Shown piece after piece: positions 57,340 through 64,000 of a DNA stretch of 64,000 nucleotides; the stretch's first letter is position 1; each line of letters opens with the position of its first letter. The notes below the pieces were generated by a model. The model had not been told where the DNA came from and searched no databases. It saw only the letters and a list, made by a program, of their open reading frames with translations. The translations under genes were made by a program, and so were the position numbers. This DNA comes from Planctomycetales bacterium ZRK34 (lineage in GTDB: Bacteria; Planctomycetota; Phycisphaerae; Phycisphaerales; Zrk34), in contig CP050848.1 of the NCBI GenBank assembly GCA_014873095.1, positions 3,593,850 through 3,657,849 of the forward strand, given 5' to 3'.

Positions 57340-60300
57340 ATGAGTAAGGACTACTACCAGATTCTGGGATTGCACCCGTCAGCGGATAGCGAGTTGGTCG
57401 ACAAGGCTTATCGTCTGCTGGCCAGGCGGTATCACCCCGATCAGCAGACCGGCCGTGACGACACGTTGCGATTTGCGCAAATTCAAGAAGCCTACGAGGT
57501 GCTGAACTCGCCGACGCTGCGACGGCAATACGATGAGGGCGTACTCGAACTTGGGCAGGCGACGCGCGTCGGGGTCGGGGCGGATGTGATTCAGATGCTT
57601 CGTCTGCGTTTCGATCAGGCGGCACGCGGCGGGCGCGTCACCATCAACCGTCTGAGTGGTCAGCAGATTCGTCAGATCGACGTGAATGTGCCGCGCGCTG
57701 TTGAGGATGGGGCGCGGCTTCGGTTGCGTGGTCAGGGGTTGCCTGCTCAGGCGGGTGGGCCCAGCGGTGACTTGATCATGATCGTGTCGATTGAGCCGCA
57801 CCGCCAGTTTCGCCGCGACGGGCTCGACCTCTACGTCGACATCGACATTCCGATCGACGTGGCCATGCTCGGCGGGCGCGTGCCGGTGCCGACGCTGGAA
57901 TCCGAAGCCGAGGTCGAGATACCACCAGGCACCAGCGGCGGGACGAAGCTGCGTGTCCGCGCCGCCGGGTTGCGCAACGACAGCAACCAGTACGGCGACC
58001 TGTATGCCGTGGTGCGTGTGAAGATACCCCGGACGGTCAGTCGTCGCGCGCAGGAGATCGCCGCCGTCGGTACAGAGGACAGCGTTGCTGAGCCCCCATC
58101 GCCGGCCGCTCCCTCGCCGGTGCAGACGGAAAGCGAAGACGAGTTGGCCGCTCGCCAGGCAAGGCTGGACCGTCTGGCCGGTCGCCTGAACATGCGTATG
58201 CGCCGGTTGGGCAACTACCGTGCCGCGCTGCGTCAGCGCCTGCGCCGTCTCGACCATGAACTACGCGCCGGCGGGCAGCAGCGTGAGCTGTTGGATCAGC
58301 ACGCCATGCTCGTGATGCGCGATGCTGACGGCGAGCGGCGGACTTTTCCGCTGTCCAAACCGGTGACGGTCATCGGGCGACGGGCCGGCTGCGATATGGC
58401 GATCCCGCTTACAAGCGTTTCACGCGAGCATGCTCAGATCGAATTTCGTGATGGCAAACTGTTCGTTCGTGACCTGGGTTCGTCCAACGGCATCCAGCTC
58501 AATGGGCAGCGGGTGGAAGAAGCCGAGCTTGCTCCAGGCGATGTGATCACCATCTCGCCGGTGAATCTGCAGCTTTGCCTGGATGGCCAGCCGGCGGATG
58601 CGGACCCGCCGCTGTCGCAGATACCCGAAGATGCGGACAAGATCAGCTACTCGGCGGCGGCGATCGCAGCCTATCACGAACATCAGGCCTATCGCCGTGA
58701 GCAAGAGCAGGTTCAGCAGCAGGCGGAGCAGATTCAACGCACCCGCGATGACCTGACTCAGCAGCAGAGCGAGTTGCAGGGGCGAATCGATCAGGCCCAG
58801 GCGGATCGCGAGCGCCTCGATGGCGACGGCGCGGCGCTCGAGGAGCAGACGCAGAAGATCCAGCAACAGGAAGCCGAGCTTCAGCGTAAGCAACAAGAGG
58901 TCGCCGAAGCTGAGCAGGCGTTAGAAGCCTCGCGCAACGCGCTGGAGCATGAGCGTCAGGAACTGACCGCCGGGCAGAAGCTGCTTGACGCTGCGCGGGG
59001 TGAACTCGAACAGATGCGAACCCGCGTGCTCGATGACCAGTCGCAGCAGCAGGGCGAAGCGGCGGCCCTGTTACAGCAGCAGCGCAATGAATTGGCTCAG
59101 CAGCAGGAAGCCTTTGTTGCGCAGAAGCGGGCTGTCGAGACCGAACAGCAGAGCCTCGCGGAGCAGGCCTTACAGATCCAGTCAGATCGGGCGCAGGTGC
59201 AGGCTGATCGCGATGCCCTGGATACCCGTGTGGCGGAGTTCGAATCACAGACCGCTGATTTACAACGCCAGCAGCAGGAACTACAGCAACTCAAGAACGA
59301 ATTGGACGCTCGGCAGCAGACGCTGGATGACCAGGCTCGGTCCCTTGAGGGTCGGGAAGCCAAGTGTGCCGAGCGCGAATCTGAGTTAACCGGGCAAAGT
59401 CAGCAGATCGAGGCCGGCTTCGCCACACTCGACAAACGCGCCGCCGAACTCGCCGAGCGCGAGCAGCGGCTCGATGAGCGACTTTCGAAGATGCCACAGC
59501 ACATCGAGCATCTCGACAAGCAGCGCGAGGTGATCGACGCGCTGCACGAGCAGCTCGCGGCCAGCCAGGCGGAGGTTGATCAGTACATCGAAAAGCTTAA
59601 TTCCCGTCAAAAGGAATCGGATTCCGAAACGGAACGGCTCAGCGCGCTGCGTGAGCAGGTTCAACAGGAAACCATGGCGCTGGAAGCTCAGCGTCAGGAG
59701 ATTCAACGCGAGCGTGAACAGGCCGAGCAGCAGCTTCAGCAACTGCGTCAGCGTGAAGATGAGATCGAACAGGAACGTACGCAGACGCTCGCAGGGCTGG
59801 CCGACCATCAAAAGCGCTTGGAAGCCCGCGAGGCGGAACTGGATGTGCAGGCTGATGAGTTGGCCCGCCAGCGCAGCGAACTGGAAGCCGCTCGCGAGGT
59901 TCAGGCAGAACCGCCAGTTGTTGCCGAACAGCCCGAAGAAACAGTCGATGAGCAGCCCCTGCAGGAGTCTGTTGACGAGCCACAAGGGTTGGTTGCAGAG
60001 CAAGTCGAAAGTGTGTCGTTGGGTTCAGTGATGGCGCCGCCATCGGAAGAAGACGAATCGGCCGAGAAGCATTCGGTTGTTCATTTTGCGATGCGTCGTA
60101 CGGATCGTCAGCCGGTGTTTGATTTGAGTCCATCACATGTGCGGTGCGCCGCGGGGTACTGTGATCGGGCCGGCGAGTCACACCTGCTGGTTGATTACGT
60201 CGATGCGGAGCAGAAGTCGACCAACACCTGGGGGGCCGAAATTCGTTACTACCGCAATCGTGGCGGCAAGACCTGGGACTGGGTGCAGACTGCGGTGGAG

Positions 60301-61029
60301 CGTGGATCGTTTGAAAATGGCGAAGCGGACTGCCACGGCGTGGCCAGCCCGGCGATCGTTCATGTGGGCTCGCGCGTGCTGATGTTCTACGCGGGGCGAG
60401 GCGAAGTGAGCCCGGGCGATCAGCCGAAGATATTGGCGCCGCGCGGGCAAGCGGGTTGGCTGTCGAGCAGGATCATGCTGGCCGAAGCGCAGACCGATCC
60501 CAGCGGCGCGATCAGTGGGCCTTTTCGTAAATTGGGTGTGGTCGTTGACCTGGGTGACGGTTGGGACTCGCTGCGGCTGGATCATCCTGCCGTGGTGCTC
60601 GACCACCAGACGCTGCATCTGTTCTACACCGGCTACGATGACGCTCGTCGGCTGGATCATCGTCAACTCGGTTATGCCTCGGCGAATGTGAGCGACTTGA
60701 AGTTCACGCGACATGATCAGCCCGTGTTGGAGGTGCGCGGTGGGGCGGAGATGCCGCGCGTATTCCGCTACGAAGGCCAGTGGCACCTGCTGTATCACCA
60801 CTACGCCCGCAACGATGGAGCCCGCTGGCGGCACTACGTGTCGACCCACCTGCCGGACTTCGAACTGGCAGACCCCAATTTCTTCGAGGGCGTCGGCAGC
60901 GAATCCAACCCGCTGATGGTGTGGGGTGACCCGGCTGGGCGTCCCGCTGCCGACCGTCACGTCTGGGTGACCAGCGCCTCCGGCGGCTGCTGGCGGATGT
61001 TTCCGTACCAACTTGAGCTGTCAGAATAA
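57340..61029 (+). CDS. J-domain, DnaJ C-terminal, FHA, coiled-coil and beta-propeller chimera
   Basis: This 1229-residue protein has five parts. Residues 4-67 form a J-domain with HPD at 32-34, so it should stimulate an Hsp70. Residues 83-231 form a DnaJ substrate-binding C-terminal domain without the Cys-rich zinc region. Residues 321-415 form an FHA phospho-threonine-binding domain (VIGRRAGCD, SREHAQIEF, LGSSNGIQLNG). Residues 445-855 form a long Gln/Glu-rich coiled coil. Residues 912-1229 form a beta-propeller with glycosidase-type strands (VLMFYAGRGEV, LHLFYTGYDDAR, WHLLYHHYARNDG). There is no signal peptide, so a cytosolic scaffold is likely. I know of no named protein with this order. 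The reading frame is unbroken. Confidence 0.9.
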   Translation: MSKDYYQILGLHPSADSELVDKAYRLLARRYHPDQQTGRDDTLRFAQIQEAYEVLNSPTLRRQYDEGVLELGQATRVGVGADVIQMLRLRFDQAARGGRVTINRLSGQQIRQIDVNVPRAVEDGARLRLRGQGLPAQAGGPSGDLIMIVSIEPHRQFRRDGLDLYVDIDIPIDVAMLGGRVPVPTLESEAEVEIPPGTSGGTKLRVRAAGLRNDSNQYGDLYAVVRVKIPRTVSRRAQEIAAVGTEDSVAEPPSPAAPSPVQTESEDELAARQARLDRLAGRLNMRMRRLGNYRAALRQRLRRLDHELRAGGQQRELLDQHAMLVMRDADGERRTFPLSKPVTVIGRRAGCDMAIPLTSVSREHAQIEFRDGKLFVRDLGSSNGIQLNGQRVEEAELAPGDVITISPVNLQLCLDGQPADADPPLSQIPEDADKISYSAAAIAAYHEHQAYRREQEQVQQQAEQIQRTRDDLTQQQSELQGRIDQAQADRERLDGDGAALEEQTQKIQQQEAELQRKQQEVAEAEQALEASRNALEHERQELTAGQKLLDAARGELEQMRTRVLDDQSQQQGEAAALLQQQRNELAQQQEAFVAQKRAVETEQQSLAEQALQIQSDRAQVQADRDALDTRVAEFESQTADLQRQQQELQQLKNELDARQQTLDDQARSLEGREAKCAERESELTGQSQQIEAGFATLDKRAAELAEREQRLDERLSKMPQHIEHLDKQREVIDALHEQLAASQAEVDQYIEKLNSRQKESDSETERLSALREQVQQETMALEAQRQEIQREREQAEQQLQQLRQREDEIEQERTQTLAGLADHQKRLEAREAELDVQADELARQRSELEAAREVQAEPPVVAEQPEETVDEQPLQESVDEPQGLVAEQVESVSLGSVMAPPSEEDESAEKHSVVHFAMRRTDRQPVFDLSPSHVRCAAGYCDRAGESHLLVDYVDAEQKSTNTWGAEIRYYRNRGGKTWDWVQTAVERGSFENGEADCHGVASPAIVHVGSRVLMFYAGRGEVSPGDQPKILAPRGQAGWLSSRIMLAEAQTDPSGAISGPFRKLGVVVDLGDGWDSLRLDHPAVVLDHQTLHLFYTGYDDARRLDHRQLGYASANVSDLKFTRHDQPVLEVRGGAEMPRVFRYEGQWHLLYHHYARNDGARWRHYVSTHLPDFELADPNFFEGVGSESNPLMVWGDPAGRPAADRHVWVTSASGGCWRMFPYQLELSE

Positions 61030-61211
61030 CTAATTTGGCATGTAAAGCGATGTAAGGCTAGATGATATATATCTGGTCGGGGTGACGGTGCGCCCAACCA
61101 GCGATGCGTGATTTCAAATATTTTAGATTGCATTTGATTAAAACTATGCATTATGTGCAAGTTTAAGATGTAAATATTACACAATATGTGAAATCTAATG
61201 ACAGATATTGA

Positions 61212-61240
61212 TTGACAATGGTAGTTTTGGGCTGTATTCT
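61212..61240 (+). promoter_or_regulatory. Sigma-70-type promoter of BMC operon
   Basis: TTGACA (61212-61217), a 17-base spacer and TATTCT (61235-61240) form the best classical promoter in the window. It lies in the 249-base AT-rich gap before pduL. Upstream of it is an inverted pair TTAGATT/AATCTAA and a GTAA-ATA-TTAC palindrome that could be operators. Transcription should start near 61247. Confidence 0.65.
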
Positions 61241-61278
61241 TCTCTTGAAGTTGCACCCTTCGGCCAGAGGTATACGCG

Positions 61279-61974
61279 ATGATTGCAGGTACGCAAGACA
61301 TGGATCGGGCACAAGTCGAACAACTCGTGCGGCAGGTGCTGCGCAGCCAACTGGGCGAATTTCGCCAGCCGGTTGTGGCGCCGGATCACAACGGCGGGCC
61401 TAATCCGCTGGTGGTCAACGTTTCGGCGCGTCACCTTCACGTGACGGATGAAGACCTGGAAGTGCTGTTCGGTCCCGGGGCGAAACTCACGAAGCTGAAA
61501 GATCTTTATCAGCCGGGCGAGTTCGCCAGTGAGCAGACGGTCAACCTGATCGGGCCGCGCAACCGGATGATTCCGAATGTGCGAATCCTCGGTCCGACGC
61601 GAAAGTTCACGCAAGTCGAGCTCAGCTACACCGATGGCGTCTTCCTCGGCGTTGATCTTCCGCTTCGCATCAGTGGCAACATCAAGGGGACGCCCGGCTG
61701 CGTGCTTGTCGGCCCGTACGGCGCGCTGACGTTGCGCGAGGGTGTGATCCGAGCTGAGCGGCATGTCCACATGGGCCCGAAAGATCTGGCGCACTTCGGC
61801 GTCAAGGACCAGGACCGCATGAAGCTGAAGATCGACGGGCCCTGCGGCGTTGTGTTTGAGAACCTCGTGGTGCGCGAGCATCCTAAGGTCCATCTTGAGG
61901 TGCATATCGACACCGATGAAGGCAACGCCTGCCACCTCGAAAGCGCCACACGCATGGAACTGATCAAGTACTAA
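61279..61974 (+). CDS. pduL: Phosphotransacylase PduL of a bacterial microcompartment
   Basis: PduL transfers an acyl group from acyl-CoA to phosphate inside the compartment. This protein has 231 residues. The first ~25 residues after MDRAQ (VEQLVRQVLRSQLG) form an amphipathic helix like known PduL encapsulation peptides. Two PTAC domains follow with the zinc-binding histidines in NVSARHLHVTDED and AERHVHMGPKDL. The start at 61279 has AGAGG upstream; an ATG at 61300 directly before the helix is an alternative. It is the first gene of the BMC operon. Confidence 0.94.
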   Translation: MIAGTQDMDRAQVEQLVRQVLRSQLGEFRQPVVAPDHNGGPNPLVVNVSARHLHVTDEDLEVLFGPGAKLTKLKDLYQPGEFASEQTVNLIGPRNRMIPNVRILGPTRKFTQVELSYTDGVFLGVDLPLRISGNIKGTPGCVLVGPYGALTLREGVIRAERHVHMGPKDLAHFGVKDQDRMKLKIDGPCGVVFENLVVREHPKVHLEVHIDTDEGNACHLESATRMELIKY

Positions 61975-61985
61975 AACAAGACACT

Positions 61986-62003
61986 CGGGGACGGCGGTCC
62001 CCG
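61986..62003 (+). terminator. GC-rich hairpin between pduL and first BMC-H gene
   Basis: CGGGGAC (61986-61992) pairs with GTCCCCG (61997-62003) around GGCG. A short CTTTA follows. It lies 12 bases after the pduL stop and may be an attenuator or stability element that sets shell protein levels above enzyme levels. Confidence 0.4.
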
Positions 62004-62053
62004 GGCTTTAAAGCAACCCAAGCGCAAGCACACTTTTTCACTGGAGCCAAATC

Positions 62054-62347
62054 ATGGCGAATCAAGCACTCGGAATGGTCGAGACCAAGGGGTTGGTCGC
62101 GTTGATGGAGGCCAGCGACGCAATGCTCAAGGCCGCCAACGTGCAGATGATCGGATGGGACAAAGTCGGCGGCGGGCTGGTCACCAGCTTCGTGACCGGC
62201 GATGTGGCGGCGGTCAAGGCGGCGGTTGATGCCGGCGCTGAAGCGGCCGGCCGCGTTGGCGAAGTCGTCAGCGTACACGTGATCCCGCGCCCGCACGACG
62301 ACCTGTCGAACCTGACCCCCAAGGCCAAAAAGGCTGCGTCCAAGTAA
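62054..62347 (+). CDS. BMC-H shell hexamer protein 1
   Basis: This 97-residue single-domain BMC protein should form hexamer tiles of the microcompartment shell. Family marks are [26 protein letters not shown] and [28 protein letters not shown]. The pore loop reads KVGGGLV. A short Lys/Ala-rich C-terminal tail (KAKKAASK) extends beyond the fold. GGAG lies before the ATG. It differs from the next BMC-H in pore and tail. Confidence 0.96.
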   Translation: MANQALGMVETKGLVALMEASDAMLKAANVQMIGWDKVGGGLVTSFVTGDVAAVKAAVDAGAEAAGRVGEVVSVHVIPRPHDDLSNLTPKAKKAASK

Positions 62348-62415
62348 ACATCAACCCTGACCCCGGCGCTTCGGCTTGGCCTCAGCATCGGGCTTGATAC
62401 ACAAGGAATATCACA

Positions 62416-62676
62416 ATGAGTGCACTGGGCATGATTGAAACACGCGGGCAGACGGCCTTGGTCGAAGCGACCGACGCTATGCTCAAAGCCGCCAACGTCG
62501 AACTGGTCCGTTCGATCCCGATTGGCGGCGCGTACGTGACCGTGATCGTCAAGGGCGATGTCGGCTCGGTCAAGGCGGCGGTCGCCGCGGGCGCCGAAGC
62601 GGCCGGCCGCGTCGGTGAACTGGTCAGTTCGCACGTGATGGCTCGCCCCTGCGACGGACTGATCGAGAACTTCTAA
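62416..62676 (+). CDS. BMC-H shell hexamer protein 2
   Basis: This is a second BMC-H of 86 residues with no tail. It shares the [26 protein letters not shown] start with its neighbour. The pore loop is PIGGAYV instead of KVGGGLV, which suggests a different permeability. A Cys is present near the C-terminus (ARPCDG). AAGGAA precedes the ATG. The acetate kinase gene starts four bases after the stop. Confidence 0.96.
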   Translation: MSALGMIETRGQTALVEATDAMLKAANVELVRSIPIGGAYVTVIVKGDVGSVKAAVAAGAEAAGRVGELVSSHVMARPCDGLIENF

Positions 62677-62680
62677 TCTC

Positions 62681-63871
62681 ATGATCATTCTCGTTGCCAA
62701 TCTCGGATCGACCAGCTTCAAGTACAAGCTCTACGACATGGCGTCGGATGAGCGGGTGCTGGCTGTCGGCGCGGCCGATCGCATCGGCGGCGACCTCAGC
62801 GCGTGGTCGATCGAGGCCGGTGGCGAGAAACGCGAAGGGCAAGCGACGCTGGCCGATCACGCCGCGGCGATCGAACTGCACCTGGGTGAGCTGGCACGCG
62901 AAGGCGTCATCGAGTCGATCGACGCGGTCGACGCCGTCGGGTTCAAGGCGGTGCACGGCGGGCCGATCAGCGGAGCCGTCATCGTCGACGATCATGTGCT
63001 GGAGACGATGGGGCAGTTCGCCGATGTCGCCCCGGCACACAACCCGATGTACATCGCCGCGATGAAGGCGTTCGCCCAGAAGCTGCCGAAGGTTCCACAG
63101 GTGGCGGCTTTCGAGACGGCGTTTCATCAGACGATTGCGCCGAGTCGGACGACTTACGCGATTCCGTATAAGTGGACGAGCGAGTTGGGCATTCGGCGCT
63201 ACGGGTTCCATGGCGCATCGCATCGCTACATCGCCACACGGATGGGCCAGCTTTCGCCAAGCGTCACAACGCTGATCAACTGCCACCTCGGCGGGTCATC
63301 AAGCCTGTGTGCGATTCGCGATGGCAAGAGCGTCGCCACGAGCATGGGCCTGACGCCGCAGACGGGTGTGCCGCAGTCGGGCCGTGTCGGGGACTTCGAC
63401 ATCTTTGCGTTGTTGAAGCTCCGTTCTGCGGGCATCGAAGCTGATGAAGCCTTGCGGGAGCTTGGCAAGCAGGGCGGCCTGCTCGGCATCAGCGGCGTGT
63501 CCAGCGACCTGCGCGACATCAAGCAGGCGGCAGGCGAAGGCAACGGACGGGCCCAACTCGCGATCGAGGTTTTTGTCGAGGCGATTCGCGACTACATCGG
63601 AGCGTACATGGTGCTGCTCGGCGGCGCCGATGCCATCACCTTCACCGGCGGCATCGGCCAATACAACGCCGATCTTCGCGCGATGATTCTCAGCGGCTTG
63701 GACTTTGCCGGCGTCGAGATCGACCCCCGGAAAAACGACGGGGCACAAGCCAGAGCCGAAACGCGCATTGACGCTGATGGCAGTCGCACGCAGGTGTGGG
63801 TGCTGCCGACCAACGAAGAACTGATCGTGGCCCGCCAGACGCTGGCGGCGCTGCAAGCCAATAACGACTAA
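62681..63871 (+). CDS. ackA: Acetate/propionate kinase of the BMC operon
   Basis: This 396-residue acetate kinase converts acyl phosphate and ADP to acid and ATP. Phosphate and substrate motifs are visible: LVANLGSTSFKYKLYD at the start, FKAVHGG, FETAFHQT, YGFHGASHRY, NCHLGGSSS, and ITFTGGIGQYNADLR. It is encoded between two shell genes, as in planctomycete/verrucomicrobial BMC loci. It probably recovers ATP from the acyl phosphate made by PduL. The next shell gene starts 21 bases later. Confidence 0.96.
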   Translation: MIILVANLGSTSFKYKLYDMASDERVLAVGAADRIGGDLSAWSIEAGGEKREGQATLADHAAAIELHLGELAREGVIESIDAVDAVGFKAVHGGPISGAVIVDDHVLETMGQFADVAPAHNPMYIAAMKAFAQKLPKVPQVAAFETAFHQTIAPSRTTYAIPYKWTSELGIRRYGFHGASHRYIATRMGQLSPSVTTLINCHLGGSSSLCAIRDGKSVATSMGLTPQTGVPQSGRVGDFDIFALLKLRSAGIEADEALRELGKQGGLLGISGVSSDLRDIKQAAGEGNGRAQLAIEVFVEAIRDYIGAYMVLLGGADAITFTGGIGQYNADLRAMILSGLDFAGVEIDPRKNDGAQARAETRIDADGSRTQVWVLPTNEELIVARQTLAALQANND

Positions 63872-63892
63872 CTCTCTTTTGGAGACATTGAA

Positions 63893-64000
63893 ATGTCACA
63901 GGAAGCTTTGGGCATGATTGAAACGCGCGGTCTGGTCGCCGGCATCGAGGCGGCCGACGCGGCGCTGAAGGCGGCCAACGTCACTTACGCCGGTCAGACC
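63893..64000 (+). CDS. Third BMC shell protein, 3' end outside window
   Basis: The first 36 residues ([22 protein letters not shown] and ANVTYAGQT, read in parts) match the start of a BMC domain. TTTGGAGA lies a few bases before the ATG. The frame runs off the window, so it cannot be decided whether this is another single-domain BMC-H or the first half of a tandem BMC-T protein. Confidence 0.88.
   Translation, partial: MSQEALGMIETRGLVAGIEAADAALKAANVTYAGQT

Overview
The window looks like a chromosome segment of a planctomycete, probably near the Phycisphaerae. The evidence is a DUF1549/DUF1553 plus DUF1501 pair, two ECF sigma factors next to FecR-like anti-sigma proteins, PEP-CTERM proteins, short pseudopilins with FTLIELL starts, a formylglycine sulfatase, and a planctomycete-type bacterial microcompartment (BMC) locus entering at the right edge. 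No tRNA, rRNA, CRISPR array or insertion sequence was seen, and no gene-free stretch exceeds 300 bases.

Left part (1-21.4 kb). A DUF1549/1553 protein (cut by the window edge) and a DUF1501 protein come first. They are followed on the minus strand by a secreted beta-propeller protein, purH, a PQQ-type lipoprotein and a small conserved-looking protein. A secreted LamG protein and a beta-helix protein lead into cassette 1: ECF sigma, FecR protein, PEP-CTERM protein, pseudopilin, sialate O-acetylesterase-like esterase and a GH36/raffinose-synthase-like enzyme. A sulfatase follows. This is a regulated polysaccharide-degradation region.

Middle (21.4-41.7 kb). adk and ppk2 are followed by a compact nine-gene minus-strand operon (32827 down to 23122). 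It encodes a cysteine desulfurase, a GcvH-like lipoyl carrier, a CobW-type GTPase, a small Cys-rich protein, a ferredoxin, a radical SAM protein, a DUF116-polyprenyl synthase fusion, a prenyltransferase-fold protein and a squalene-hopene-cyclase-like enzyme. I cannot match this combination to a described pathway, and it reads as an Fe-S/lipoyl/radical-SAM-assisted terpenoid system. Divergent from it is a large glycoside hydrolase, followed by cassette 2 (sigma, FecR, PEP-CTERM, pseudopilin), paralogous to cassette 1. In cassette 2 the FecR protein carries in its C-terminal half a recognisable copy of the domain of the PEP-CTERM protein encoded next to it. Rieske ferredoxin and aldo/keto reductase genes follow.

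Right part (41.7-64 kb). Heme A synthase and heme O synthase are divergent, followed by DUF3179, a polytopic membrane protein, a GGQ release-factor-like protein, a GH2 beta-galactosidase, asnS, a geranylgeranyl reductase, a Ser/Thr kinase, a TPR protein and metF. Next is an unusual 1229-residue protein combining a J-domain, a DnaJ C-terminal domain, an FHA domain, a long coiled coil and a beta-propeller. The window ends in a BMC operon (pduL, two BMC-H genes, ackA, a third BMC gene cut by the edge) behind a near-consensus promoter in AT-rich DNA.

Two genome-wide habits show through. At least eight transcription-unit starts have a -10-like hexamer only 6-8 bases before the start codon and no Shine-Dalgarno sequence, which suggests leaderless mRNAs. 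A recurrent hairpin built on GAAGCCCACGG sits just downstream of three genes.
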